Origin: an uncultured Clostridia bacterium
GTDB lineage: Bacteria > Bacillota > Clostridia > Peptostreptococcales > Anaerovoracaceae
Length of the DNA: 26,960 bases
Reading direction: 5' to 3'
Assembly (NCBI GenBank): GCA_938009115.1
Contig: CALLHZ010000065.1
Location: 1 to 26,960 of the forward strand
Part shown: one piece after another, positions 1 to 8,540 of the stretch
Numbering within the stretch: position 1 is the stretch's first letter
Layout: each line of letters opens with the position of its first letter
The notes under the pieces: model-generated
Databases searched by the model: none
What the model saw: the letters and a program-made list of their open reading frames with translations, nothing else
What the model was told of the DNA's origin: nothing
Position numbers and translations under genes: made by a program

Positions 1-936
1 CGGCAGGTCCAGTTCGGCAGCGGCTTTTCGGATCTTTTCGTTGCTTTCCGGATGAGACAAGGTTTGCGGGAAGGCGTCACAATAGGAAAATTCACATTCC
101 AGGCCATATTCTGCAGCATTCTTTCTGGCTTCCTCTTCCAGTTTTTCCTGCAGCGCGTCCATTTCTTCTTCGTACTCGCCGCGAATAGTCATTAAAAGCT
201 TTCCTTTACTTGCCGATACGCCGAAGGCTTCTTTTTCGCCTACGTCGATTTGGACGATCGTGGCCAGCACAAGGCCTTTGTAATTTTCCGGGGCAGCAAT
301 CCTTTCAGACGCCAATGCAGTCTTGGCGATGGCAAAAGAAGGATTCTTGCCGTTTTCCGGCTCGCTGGCATGAGAAGGCGCGCCGGTCATGGTGATGATC
401 ATGCCTTTTGAGGCGCAGCAGAGCAGGCCGTCCCGGATCATCACCGTATACTTCGGATGCCCCGGCTCGTTATGAAATGCAAAGATCTCAGGGATCTGGT
501 TGTCTGTAATGAAATCAGTACATTGAGCGGCGCCGCTGCCGTTTTCCTCTGCCGGCTGAAACAGGAAGTAAATGTCCCTGTCGGCGCCGTTTTTGTCAAT
601 TTCCAGCGCAAAAGCAGCCATCGTGGCGGTATGTCCGTCATGTCCGCATTTGTGGGCGACACCGTCGGTAACGGATTTATAAGGCTTCTCGATGTCATCG
701 TATACCTTGATGGCGTCGTTGTCGCTGCGAAAGGCTATGGCTGGCCTCTGAGGATTTTTCGCCCGATACACTGCGTAGACATAATGGCCTTTGTCCATTA
801 CTTCGATATTCATTGTGTTCTCGTTCAAAAACCTGATGATCCGCTCCAGCGTAGGCCTCTCTTCATTGGAAAGATATGGGTGCTGATGGAGTTCGTGGCG
901 GAACTCGATCGCTTTGGCGAGTGATTTGTGATCCAT
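1..936 (-). CDS. M20 family amidohydrolase (N-acyl amino acid/peptide hydrolase type), C-terminus cut by window edge
   Basis: The reading frame is open from ATG at 936 to the left edge (312 codons, no stop), so the C-terminal part lies outside the window. A strong AGGAGG site (943-948) fixes the start. M20D metal motifs are visible: the H-x-C-G-H-D-G-H segment at residues 95-102, the P-A-E-E pair at about 128-131, and the F-H-N-E-P histidine at 155. The family hydrolyses amide bonds of N-acyl amino acids, hippurate-like compounds or indole-amino acid conjugates with a divalent metal pair; it is presumably cytoplasmic, as no signal peptide is seen. It aligns without gaps to the M20 protein at 2621-3748 with about 74% identity (232 of 312 residues by hand count). 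It lies 55 nt downstream of an amidohydrolase gene in the same operon. The family call is firm; the substrate is unknown. Confidence 0.9.
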   Translation of the reverse strand, partial: MDHKSLAKAIEFRHELHQHPYLSNEERPTLERIIRFLNENTMNIEVMDKGHYVYAVYRAKNPQRPAIAFRSDNDAIKVYDDIEKPYKSVTDGVAHKCGHDGHTATMAAFALEIDKNGADRDIYFLFQPAEENGSGAAQCTDFITDNQIPEIFAFHNEPGHPKYTVMIRDGLLCCASKGMIITMTGAPSHASEPENGKNPSFAIAKTALASERIAAPENYKGLVLATIVQIDVGEKEAFGVSASKGKLLMTIRGEYEEEMDALQEKLEEEARKNAAEYGLECEFSYCDAFPQTLSHPESNEKIRKAAAELDLP

Positions 937-991
937 GGAATACCTCCTGATGAAAGAGGGGGAGATCCTCCCCCTCTGCTGATGATGCCAA
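937..991 (-). other. Intercistronic hairpin in the amidohydrolase operon
   Basis: The gap between the amidohydrolase stop (992) and the M20 start (936) holds a perfect 9-bp inverted repeat (AGAGGGGGA at 955-963, TCCCCCTCT at 969-977) with a 5-nt loop. In the transcript direction it is followed by TTTC and then the AGGAGG site of the next gene. The short T run makes it at most a weak terminator. It could equally be an RNA-processing or stability element that changes the dose of the downstream M20 enzyme. Confidence 0.6.
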
Positions 992-2608
992 TTATTTTTT
1001 ATATACCACTTTGCCGCCCACCATGGTGAGCACCGGCAGGATGTCCTTGATTTTCATGGGATCCACGGTGAAAATGTCCTGGTCCAGCACGATCATATCC
1101 GCGTAGTGACCCGGCTTGATACGTCCTTTTACATCTTCCTTGAATTCCATGTAGGCGCTTTCCACCGTGTACGAGTCGATGGCCGCCGGCACATCCACGC
1201 ATTCATTCGGAAAGAATCCTCCTTCGGGAAATCCGGTCTGATCCTTCCGGTTGACTGCGCAATATACGCAAGGCAGCGGATTGCAGTCCTCTACGGGCGA
1301 ATCTGAACCGTAGGATGCGCGGATCCCAAGGTCCATGGCTGTTTTCATGGCCAGGAATGTGGCGCTCATCTCTTTTCCGCAGCGGCTTTCAACAGCATGA
1401 AGATCCGTCTGCAGGAAGATGGGTTGATAGGCGATGAGGACGCCGGAATCCCTGATACGTTCAAGCAAGGGCAGATCTGTGATCTGGCAGTGGATCAGGC
1501 AGTGGCGCAGATCATTTTTGCCGTCTTTAAAGCTTTTTTCATAGGCAGCCGTTGTTTTTTCGATGGCGTCATCGCCGATCACGTGTGTCACGACCTGCAG
1601 TCCGTGAGCGGCGGCGTAATCCACCATTTCCTGCTGCTTTTGGTCATCCGTGGTCTCCACGCCGTAATTGCCCGGGTCATCCAGATATTCGTGGCGAACC
1701 GTAGCCGTCCGGGCGCCCAGAGAGCCGTCCTTGAACATTTTCAGAGGACCCACGGAAAACCATCCGTCAAAGGACTCTTCCAGGAATTCCGGGCTTTCGA
1801 TATAAGCCTTCAGATCTTCCATGGTGGGGCAGCCGACCTGGGAATGATAGCGCAGCAGCGCTTTCCCCTCTTCGTACAGTGACCGCACCATTTCGTAGGC
1901 CTGCTTCCGATCCGGAATAATGGTGCCCACGTCGTTGGACTGGACCGACGTGATGCCGTGGGATACGGCGTATTCCATGGCTTTCAGAAGCGCCAGCTTT
2001 CGTTGTTCGATGGTCAGGGGCGGAATGATCATGCGTGCTGCAAACGCCGCATTCTCACACAGGTAGCCGTTGGGCGTACCATCCTCTTCCAGGATCACGT
2101 CTCCGCCTTCGATTTTATTGTTATCCTTCGAAAGCCCTAACATTTCAAGAGCCTTGGTGTTGGCCGCGGAGGAATGGCCGCAGATCCTTGCCAGGACTAC
2201 CGGGATATCCGTGGCGATCCGGTCCAGGTCATGGCGATTGGGCAGCCGGCGCTTATCGGGATCAAAATGATCCTGGTTCCAGCTCTGAGAGAAAAGTCCG
2301 TTCTTCGTCACTTCCGGATTCTCCTTGCGGAACGCGATGCACTTCTCTACCATCTCTTCCACAGAGCGGCAGGTGCTCAGGTCCACGTTCATCATGGATT
2401 CGCCCACATAAGCCAAATGCATGTGAGAATCGTTGAAGCCCGGGATCACCGTGCGTCCCTCGCAGTCGATCTTATCGGCGTCACCGGCCATTGCAAGGAT
2501 CTCCTGGTTGCCTCCCACTGCTTTGATCCGTCCGCCCTCTACCAATACCGCTTCGGCAAACACATCGCGGTCCACATATACTTTTCCGTTGTACAGTACT
2601 TTTTTCAT
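992..2608 (-). CDS. YtcJ-like metal-dependent amidohydrolase (Amidohydro_3), copy B
   Basis: 538 residues, the usual length for the YtcJ/AepA-like Amidohydro_3 family. Amidohydrolase-superfamily landmarks occur in order: P-G-F-N-D-S-H-M-H (His62 and His64), K-D-G-S-L-G-A-R-T-A, V-T-H-V-I-G-D-D, L-I-H-C-Q and Y-G-S-D-S-P-V. These are the expected histidine, lysine and aspartate positions of a metal-binding TIM barrel. Flanking N- and C-terminal beta segments (NGKVYVD, GGKVVYKK) form the typical composite domain. Start is ATG 2608 with GGGGG about 8 nt upstream, 12 nt after the stop of the M20 gene. It closely resembles the protein at 3745-5367 (clearly more than half identical by eye), and both are followed by an M20 gene. 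Family members hydrolyse N-substituted amides, formamides or cyclic amides; the substrate here is unknown. Confidence 0.9.
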   Translation of the reverse strand: MKKVLYNGKVYVDRDVFAEAVLVEGGRIKAVGGNQEILAMAGDADKIDCEGRTVIPGFNDSHMHLAYVGESMMNVDLSTCRSVEEMVEKCIAFRKENPEVTKNGLFSQSWNQDHFDPDKRRLPNRHDLDRIATDIPVVLARICGHSSAANTKALEMLGLSKDNNKIEGGDVILEEDGTPNGYLCENAAFAARMIIPPLTIEQRKLALLKAMEYAVSHGITSVQSNDVGTIIPDRKQAYEMVRSLYEEGKALLRYHSQVGCPTMEDLKAYIESPEFLEESFDGWFSVGPLKMFKDGSLGARTATVRHEYLDDPGNYGVETTDDQKQQEMVDYAAAHGLQVVTHVIGDDAIEKTTAAYEKSFKDGKNDLRHCLIHCQITDLPLLERIRDSGVLIAYQPIFLQTDLHAVESRCGKEMSATFLAMKTAMDLGIRASYGSDSPVEDCNPLPCVYCAVNRKDQTGFPEGGFFPNECVDVPAAIDSYTVESAYMEFKEDVKGRIKPGHYADMIVLDQDIFTVDPMKIKDILPVLTMVGGKVVYKK

Positions 2609-2620
2609 CGTCGTTTCCCC

Positions 2621-3748
2621 CTACGCTTCCCTGACCAGGCCCTTAAAGATCTCGGTGGCCGATTCGATCAGGTCATCATCAAAATCAAAATGAGCGGTAT
2701 GAAGTTCCGGTCCATCCATTCCCATACCGAGGAAGAAGGATGCGCCTTTTGTGAGTTTCGTGAAATGACCGTAGTCCTCCGACCCGCGGAGCGCCTTGGG
2801 CATCTCGATGACGGGATAACCCAGCTTCCCCGCAACGATGCGGATCTTTTCATTGCTTTCGGGATGGGAAATGGTCTCGGGGAATGCGTCGCAATAAGAG
2901 AATGTGCATTCCAGCCCGTAATCGGCAGCATTCTTCAATGCTTCTTTCTCCAATTGCGCCTGCAGATCGTCCATTTCCGCTTCAATAGCTCCGCGGATCG
3001 TCATCAGGAGCTTTCCTCTGCTTGCGGCCACACCGAAGGCTTCTTTTTCGCCCACGTCGATTTGCACGATCGTGGCCATGACAAGACCCCGGAAATTGCC
3101 GGGCGCCGTGATGCGTTCCGTGGCAAGCACGGTCTTTGCGATGGCGAAGGATGGATTTTTCCCGTTTTCCGGCTCGCTGGCATGGGCGGGAGAACCGGTC
3201 ATGGTGATCGTCATACCTTTTGATGCGCAGTTCATAAGGCCGTCACGCACTGTAACAGAATTTTTCGGCGCGCCCGGATGATCGTGGAACGCGAAGATCT
3301 CGGCAATGTGGTTGTCGGTGACGAAATCCACACAAGTCGCTGCGCCGGATCCGTTTTCTTCGGCAGGCTGGATCAGAAAATAGATGTCCCGGTCGGCTCC
3401 CTCCTGATCGATTTCCATGGCAAAGCCGCACATGGCCGCTGTGTGGCCGTCATGGCCGCATTTGTGGCCGACCCCGTCCTTGACAGATTTATAAGGTTTG
3501 TCGATATCGTCATATACTTTGATCGCATCGCAGTCGGCGCGGAATCCGATGGAAGGCTTCCGGGGATCCGAAGAGTGGTAAACAGCATACACATAATGGC
3601 CTTTATCTACGATTTCCAGATTTTTCGTGTTTTCCCGCAGGAAACGAAGCACCCGCTCCAGCGTGGGCCGTTCTTCGTTGGAGAGATCGGGATTTTGATG
3701 GAGCTCATGCCTCAGGACTGCCGCCTTTGCAAAGTTTTCAGCTTTCAT
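2621..3748 (-). CDS. M20 family amidohydrolase (N-acyl amino acid/peptide hydrolase type)
   Basis: A complete 375-residue protein. Metal-site motifs: C97 and H99 in H-K-C-G-H-D-G-H, E130-E131 in Q-P-A-E-E-N-G, H155 in F-A-F-H-D-H-P, and a C-terminal E-D-Y-G-H-F histidine. This is the M20D pattern of aminoacylase or hippurate hydrolase-like enzymes, with a lid domain inserted around residues 175-290. The start ATG overlaps the stop of the upstream amidohydrolase in an ATGA (3745-3748), which predicts translational coupling. AAAGGTGG lies about 10 nt upstream. With that amidohydrolase it forms a two-gene module that recurs immediately downstream (992-2608 plus 1-936). The coupling suggests the two hydrolases act in sequence on one compound (inference). 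Confidence 0.93.
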   Translation of the reverse strand: MKAENFAKAAVLRHELHQNPDLSNEERPTLERVLRFLRENTKNLEIVDKGHYVYAVYHSSDPRKPSIGFRADCDAIKVYDDIDKPYKSVKDGVGHKCGHDGHTAAMCGFAMEIDQEGADRDIYFLIQPAEENGSGAATCVDFVTDNHIAEIFAFHDHPGAPKNSVTVRDGLMNCASKGMTITMTGSPAHASEPENGKNPSFAIAKTVLATERITAPGNFRGLVMATIVQIDVGEKEAFGVAASRGKLLMTIRGAIEAEMDDLQAQLEKEALKNAADYGLECTFSYCDAFPETISHPESNEKIRIVAGKLGYPVIEMPKALRGSEDYGHFTKLTKGASFFLGMGMDGPELHTAHFDFDDDLIESATEIFKGLVREA

Positions 3749-5367
3749 CGTTGATAGACCACCTTTCCGTTCACCATAGTCAGCACCGGCTTGATGTTGA
3801 TGATATCCATGGGGTCTATTGTGAAAATATCCCGGTCCAGTATGATCATGTCCGCGTAATGCCCAGGCTTGATGCGGCCTTTGCGGTCTTCCATAAACTC
3901 GTGATAAGCGCTCTCCACGGTATAGGCGTCGATCGCTTCATAGACGTCGACACACTCCTGGGTGTTGAAGCCGTCCTCCGGCTTTCCTTTCAGATCTTTA
4001 CGGTTGACCGCCACGTAGATGTTGGGGAAAGGATTGCAGTCCTCCACCGGCGAATCTGTCCCGTAGGAAGCGTGAATACCCATGTCGATGGCAGTTTTCA
4101 TGGCGTAGGATGTGGCGCTCAGCTCCTTGCCGCAGCGACTCTCCACTGCGTACATATCACATTGCAGGAATACCGGCTGATATGCAATCAGCGTGCCGGA
4201 CTTATGGATCCTTTCCATCAGCGGACGATCGGTGATCTGGCAGTGGATCAGAGAATTGCGCAGAATGTTTTTACCGTTGCGCATCACTTTCTCGTAGGAT
4301 GCGACAGTCTTCTCAATGGCGTCATCGCCGATCACATGAGTAACAGTCTGAATGTCTCTTTCTGCAGCCATGCCGACCAGCTCATCCATCAATTCATCGC
4401 TGAGAGCTTCCACGCCGAAATTGCCTGGATCGTCCAGATACTCATGTCGCATCGTTGCGGTCCGGGCCCCTAAAGAACCGTCTTTAAAAAGCTTCAGCGG
4501 TCCCATCGACAGCATGTCGTCATATTGATCTTTGTTACGGTATTCGCCCTCAAGGTAAGTCCGAAAATGCTCCTTGGTCATGCAGCAGACCTGATGCCGG
4601 AACCGAAGGGGCGCCAGGCCGTCCCGATAAACTTCTTTGTACATCTGAAACAGGGCGTCCCGATCCTCGGCCATTTCGCCGATGTCATTGGCCTGCACCG
4701 AAGTGAGACCGTGCTCCACGCAGTATTTCATGGCTTTCAGCAAGGATTTTTTCTGCTCTTCGATCGTAGACTGGGGAATGATCTTGCGGACTTCATAGAC
4801 GGCGTTTTCCGTAAAATAGCCGCTGGGATTTCCATCCGCTTCGAATTCGATGGTTCCGCCCTCATAGATCTGCGGATGATTTCTTCCTATTCCCAATAGC
4901 TCCAGCGCTTTGGTGTTGAGCGTGCAGGTGTGGCCGCAGACTCGTTCCAGCATGATGGGATATTCCGTGGATATCTTGTCCAGATCGTGACGATTGGGCA
5001 AACGTACCTTTCCTTTTTCGAAGAGATCCTGATTCCAGCCCTGGCTGTGCATGCCGTTTTTCACCAGCTCCGGATTTTCCGCCGCAAATTTTCTGCAGCG
5101 CTCGATCATATCCTCAACGGAAGTGGAATCGGAGATAGGTGCCTCTGAAAGCACTTCGCCCACCATCAGCAGATGCATATGGGAATCGTTGAGCCCGGGG
5201 AGCACCGTTCGGCCCTGACAGTCGATCTTTACCGCGTCGCCGGCCGCCGCAAGCACGTCCTGATCAGATCCGACCATTTTAATAACGCCGTCCTCTTCCA
5301 GCACAGCCTCCTGAAATACGCCCTTCTCCACATAGATTTTCCCGTTAAACAACACGGATTTTGCCAT
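3745..5367 (-). CDS. YtcJ-like metal-dependent amidohydrolase (Amidohydro_3), copy A
   Basis: 540 residues from ATG 5367. The frame is open 17 codons further upstream, but AGGAGG at 5373-5378 and the stop of the preceding gene (5391) support this start. Motifs match copy B: P-G-L-N-D-S-H-M-H, K-D-G-S-L-G-A-R-T-A, V-T-H-V-I-G-D-D, L-I-H-C-Q and Y-G-T-D-S-P-V, followed by the R-I-K-P-G-H-Y-A-D-M segment typical of the composite beta domain. No signal peptide is seen, so it is probably cytoplasmic. The stop codon shares an ATGA with the M20 gene downstream. Being a close paralogue of 992-2608, it probably acts on a related substrate; which amide it cleaves cannot be told from sequence. Confidence 0.92.
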   Translation of the reverse strand: MAKSVLFNGKIYVEKGVFQEAVLEEDGVIKMVGSDQDVLAAAGDAVKIDCQGRTVLPGLNDSHMHLLMVGEVLSEAPISDSTSVEDMIERCRKFAAENPELVKNGMHSQGWNQDLFEKGKVRLPNRHDLDKISTEYPIMLERVCGHTCTLNTKALELLGIGRNHPQIYEGGTIEFEADGNPSGYFTENAVYEVRKIIPQSTIEEQKKSLLKAMKYCVEHGLTSVQANDIGEMAEDRDALFQMYKEVYRDGLAPLRFRHQVCCMTKEHFRTYLEGEYRNKDQYDDMLSMGPLKLFKDGSLGARTATMRHEYLDDPGNFGVEALSDELMDELVGMAAERDIQTVTHVIGDDAIEKTVASYEKVMRNGKNILRNSLIHCQITDRPLMERIHKSGTLIAYQPVFLQCDMYAVESRCGKELSATSYAMKTAIDMGIHASYGTDSPVEDCNPFPNIYVAVNRKDLKGKPEDGFNTQECVDVYEAIDAYTVESAYHEFMEDRKGRIKPGHYADMIILDRDIFTIDPMDIINIKPVLTMVNGKVVYQR

Positions 5368-5390
5368 TTCATCCTCCTCTTTCTGCTGTA

Positions 5391-7031
5391 TTATATTGCT
5401 TGGCGGACGAATACACATTCGCCGCCGACATAGGTCCGTTCGACCTTCACGTCCTTTATTTCTTCCGGGGAAACATGGAACAGATCTCTGTCCAGGACGG
5501 CGAAATCAGCCAGCATGCCCGCACGGATCTTCCCTTTTACATGTTCGTGCCCCGAAGCGTAAGCGCCTTCCGCCGTATAGGCGTAAACCGCATCCTCCAC
5601 CGACATTGCCTGCTCCGGCAGATACGGTCCGTTTCCATGCAACCCCTTCCGGGTGACCGCACAGTAGATACCCAAAAACGGGTTGAAGGATTCCACAGGG
5701 CAGTCTGTACCAAAAGGATGATGAATGCCGAGCTCTTTATACTCCTTCCAGGCATAGGAGCTCTCAGCCAGATCCCGGCCGACCCTGTCATAAATAATGT
5801 TCATGTCGTAGTCGATGAATACCGGCTGGATATATGCGACCACATCCAGCTCCTTAAATCGGCGGATCATCGCTTTGTCCGTCACCTGGCAATGAACGAT
5901 CCCGTGCCGGGGCTTCAGATATGGCATCGCCTTTTGGGCCCTTTCTATGGCATCCAGACACATCTGGATGGCGCCGTCGCCGATGGCATGGATGATGGCC
6001 GGTGTATTATTCCGATGGGAGATGGCCACCATTTTGTCCAGTTCCTCCTGACTGAACATCAGCAGGCCACGCGTGGAGGGATCGTCGGCATAGGGCTGGC
6101 GCATATAGGCTGTCCGGGCGCCCAGGGAGCCGTCGGCCAAAAGCTTTGTGGCCGAAATGTGAAGCGTGTCGTTTCCGAAGGTGTGATCATAACCCTTATT
6201 AAAAGCATGCTCCAGGGCTTCCGGCTTGAAGTACAGCGCCTGACTGGACAGACGCAGCTTCAGCCGCCTTTCTTCGGCGGCAATGCACAGAAGCTCCTGG
6301 AGCGTAAAGAAAAACCCTTCCGGAACATAATTGTATTCATCGCTCTGCACGCTGGTGATCCCGGCTTCGAACATGTCTTTCTGATATTCGATCATCATGT
6401 CAGTCAGCGTTTCCACGGAGGGCGCCGGGAGTTTTGATTTGAAATAATCAAACAGATTTTCTTTAATGACGCCGGTATAGTCTCCGGCTTCATCGGTTTC
6501 CGCATACTTTCCATATTCCACAGCCTCCTTCGTGCTCATGTCAAAGAGCTCCAGGGCTTTAGAATTGAGGCAGCCGATATGTCCGCAGGCACGCTGGATC
6601 ATCACCGGATGCTCTGTGGTGATCTTGTCCAGATCCCGGCGTGTGGGAAAGCGCTTTTCGTCCTCGAAATAATCCTGGTTCCAGCCTTCGCCCACGAACC
6701 AGAGCCCGCTGCCCGGGTCGTAAGAGCGGTAGCTTTCCCGCATCCGTCCGATCAGCTCAGCCATGGAGGACGTGCCTACCAGATCCACATGGATCTTCGT
6801 TTTAACGTAGTGAAGATAATGCATGTGAGAATCGTTGAAGCCTGGTATCATCAGCTTGCCCTGAAAATCGACGGTTTGAACAGCCGGGTCCTTCAGACTC
6901 TCGAGGCATGCTTTTGCACCGGTTTCATCACCCACATAGGCGAAGTACTTTCCGTTGACCACGGCAGAACCGGCCCTCGGATTGTCGGCATCCATGGTGG
7001 CGATGTTTGCATTGGTGATCCACTGGACCAT
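5391..7031 (-). CDS. YtcJ-like metal-dependent amidohydrolase (Amidohydro_3), divergent third member
   Basis: 546 residues starting at ATG 7031, with AGGAGG 7 nt upstream. It has the complete set of family landmarks: P-G-F-N-D-S-H-M-H near residues 58-66, L-A-D-G-S-L-G-A-R-T-A, I-I-H-A-I-G-D-G, I-V-H-C-Q-V and F-G-T-D-C-P-V-E, ending in the I-R-A-G-M-L-A-D-F-A-V-L-D segment. It is much less similar to the other two amidohydrolases than they are to each other, so it is an older paralogue with a probably different substrate. It lies 33 nt after the kinase gene and 23 nt before copy A. Expected role: hydrolysis of an N-substituted amide or formamide; the specific compound is unknown. Confidence 0.92.
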   Translation of the reverse strand: MVQWITNANIATMDADNPRAGSAVVNGKYFAYVGDETGAKACLESLKDPAVQTVDFQGKLMIPGFNDSHMHYLHYVKTKIHVDLVGTSSMAELIGRMRESYRSYDPGSGLWFVGEGWNQDYFEDEKRFPTRRDLDKITTEHPVMIQRACGHIGCLNSKALELFDMSTKEAVEYGKYAETDEAGDYTGVIKENLFDYFKSKLPAPSVETLTDMMIEYQKDMFEAGITSVQSDEYNYVPEGFFFTLQELLCIAAEERRLKLRLSSQALYFKPEALEHAFNKGYDHTFGNDTLHISATKLLADGSLGARTAYMRQPYADDPSTRGLLMFSQEELDKMVAISHRNNTPAIIHAIGDGAIQMCLDAIERAQKAMPYLKPRHGIVHCQVTDKAMIRRFKELDVVAYIQPVFIDYDMNIIYDRVGRDLAESSYAWKEYKELGIHHPFGTDCPVESFNPFLGIYCAVTRKGLHGNGPYLPEQAMSVEDAVYAYTAEGAYASGHEHVKGKIRAGMLADFAVLDRDLFHVSPEEIKDVKVERTYVGGECVFVRQAI

Positions 7032-7064
7032 GATGATTCCTCCTGAATGATTAGCAGCGCAGGG

Positions 7065-8540
7065 CTATTCCCGCCCGAGACGAGCCTTCCAGAACGGCAT
7101 GAGGCTTTCTTTGAGCAGTTTGAAGTCCTGATATAATGTCTTGTATTTTTGGTGATTCTCCATATCTGGAACAAAATGATCGGTTCGGGAAGACAGATCC
7201 GAATCGATGCCCAGGGCGCTCTGAATCAGACGGCAGACGCCGATGAGTCCCAACTCCTTTTGCTCGAACCGATAGGTGTCCGTCCCCATGCAATCGCAGA
7301 TCATCTGGCAAATGCACTGGCTTTTTGCGGCGCCGCCGGCCACGTATAATTCGGCGTCTCCCTTAGGCAAGTGTTCATAACAATCATACATCGAAAGAAC
7401 CATGCCTTCGAAAGAGGCTCTGGCAAGATGATATTTTGTATGGTGGGTGCGAACGCCGTAATAGCCGCCCGATGCGGAATTCAGCTTGAAAGGAGCCCGT
7501 TCCCCGTACAGATACGGCGTGCTGAGAACACCTTCCGCGCCAATAGGGATCTTCAGGATCTCACAATCGGTGACAGCATAAGCCTCATCGTGCAAGATCT
7601 CCCGGCGCATCCAGTCCAACGAGGAGGATCCGGACAACGCTGCCATCAAACGGATATAGGTGCCCTTTTTTGTGTGGCACAGGATACTTCCGTTGGTGGC
7701 AATGCAGCCTCTTGCCGTAGCTTCGTCCATCACCACATAGTTGGCCAGCGTTGTTCCCACGATCGTGCCCCGCTGCCCTTTTGCCGCGAGGCCGCAGCCT
7801 GTAGCGATAGCCATCACGTCCAAGCATCCGGCAATGACCGGGATCCCAGGCGTGAGGCCCAGGGATGCCGCCGATTCTTCCAGCAAATGACCGATGATAT
7901 CTTCCGATGCGCTGATGGGCGCAAGAGCATCCCTCATTTCGCTGATCTTAAGCTTGTCCAGCAAATCATAAGCATATTTCTTGGTATAGATGTCCATCAG
8001 CGCCGTGGAGCCGTCGCTGGCATCGGTGCCGATATGACCGGTGAGCTTGTAGTTCAGCCAATCCTTGCAGTGGAAAATATGCGCGATCCGCCCATAATTT
8101 TCCGGCTCTTTGGCCTTGAGCCAAGTGAGGATCGCTGCGTTGGCCCCGGGAAACAGTGCGCAGGTATTCAAGCCCAGGCAGAGTGGATTGATCTCGTCGT
8201 AATCCATTACCGTTCTCGTATCGTTCCAGAGAATGGCGTTACGGACAGGCCTCCCATCCCGGTCCATCATCCAAAGTCCGTCGCCCTGGGCGCTGATGCC
8301 GATGGCCGACACCTTCGCCCAAAGAGATGGGTTTGCAATGCGCAATTTGTTCAGGACGGCTTTGACCGATGACCAAAGGCCCTCCATATCCATTTCACAG
8401 GCGCCGGCGAAAGGCATCAAAACCTCCGCCGGCTCTTCCTGAATATCCATCAATTCTCCCGATGCGGATACGATAGCCGCCTTGATGTTCGTCGTGCCTG
8501 CATCCATCACAAGAAAGTAAAGATGTTCGCTATTTGACAT
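7065..8540 (-). CDS. FGGY-family carbohydrate kinase
   Basis: 491 residues from ATG 8540, giving M-S-N-S-E-H-L-Y-F-L-V before D-A-G-T-T-N-I-K, the first phosphate-binding loop. Further FGGY landmarks: G-Q-G-D-G-L-W-M-M-D with I-L-W-N-D-T-R (sugar-binding side), C-L-D-V-M-A-I-A-T-G with G-T-T-L-A-N-Y (second phosphate loop) and L-Y-V-A-G-G-A-A-K-S near the adenosine site. The family phosphorylates pentuloses, polyols, gluconate or glycerol; overall it is closest in feel to xylulose or L-xylulose kinases, but the substrate is not assigned. The start overlaps the upstream PLP enzyme gene by 11 nt, with GGAAAGGG about 9 nt before it; an ATG 27 nt further upstream is less likely. Sharing an operon with a class II aldolase suggests it makes the phosphorylated substrate of that aldolase. 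Confidence 0.92.
   Translation of the reverse strand: MSNSEHLYFLVMDAGTTNIKAAIVSASGELMDIQEEPAEVLMPFAGACEMDMEGLWSSVKAVLNKLRIANPSLWAKVSAIGISAQGDGLWMMDRDGRPVRNAILWNDTRTVMDYDEINPLCLGLNTCALFPGANAAILTWLKAKEPENYGRIAHIFHCKDWLNYKLTGHIGTDASDGSTALMDIYTKKYAYDLLDKLKISEMRDALAPISASEDIIGHLLEESAASLGLTPGIPVIAGCLDVMAIATGCGLAAKGQRGTIVGTTLANYVVMDEATARGCIATNGSILCHTKKGTYIRLMAALSGSSSLDWMRREILHDEAYAVTDCEILKIPIGAEGVLSTPYLYGERAPFKLNSASGGYYGVRTHHTKYHLARASFEGMVLSMYDCYEHLPKGDAELYVAGGAAKSQCICQMICDCMGTDTYRFEQKELGLIGVCRLIQSALGIDSDLSSRTDHFVPDMENHQKYKTLYQDFKLLKESLMPFWKARLGRE

Noticed and set aside
2174..3223. Long open frame on the plus strand opposite the amidohydrolase and M20 genes
   Set aside because: It is antisense to two well-supported genes with clear motifs, has no recognisable domain and lacks a convincing ribosome site. 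Such frames are common opposite GC-rich coding DNA.
5368..5418. N-terminal extension of amidohydrolase copy A up to 5418
   Set aside because: It would overlap the preceding gene, has no ribosome site, and adds residues not found in the paralogue; ATG 5367 has AGGAGG.
5361..6437. Plus-strand frame of about 358 codons opposite the third amidohydrolase
   Set aside because: Shadow of a gene with an intact metal site; no promoter, ribosome site or domain.
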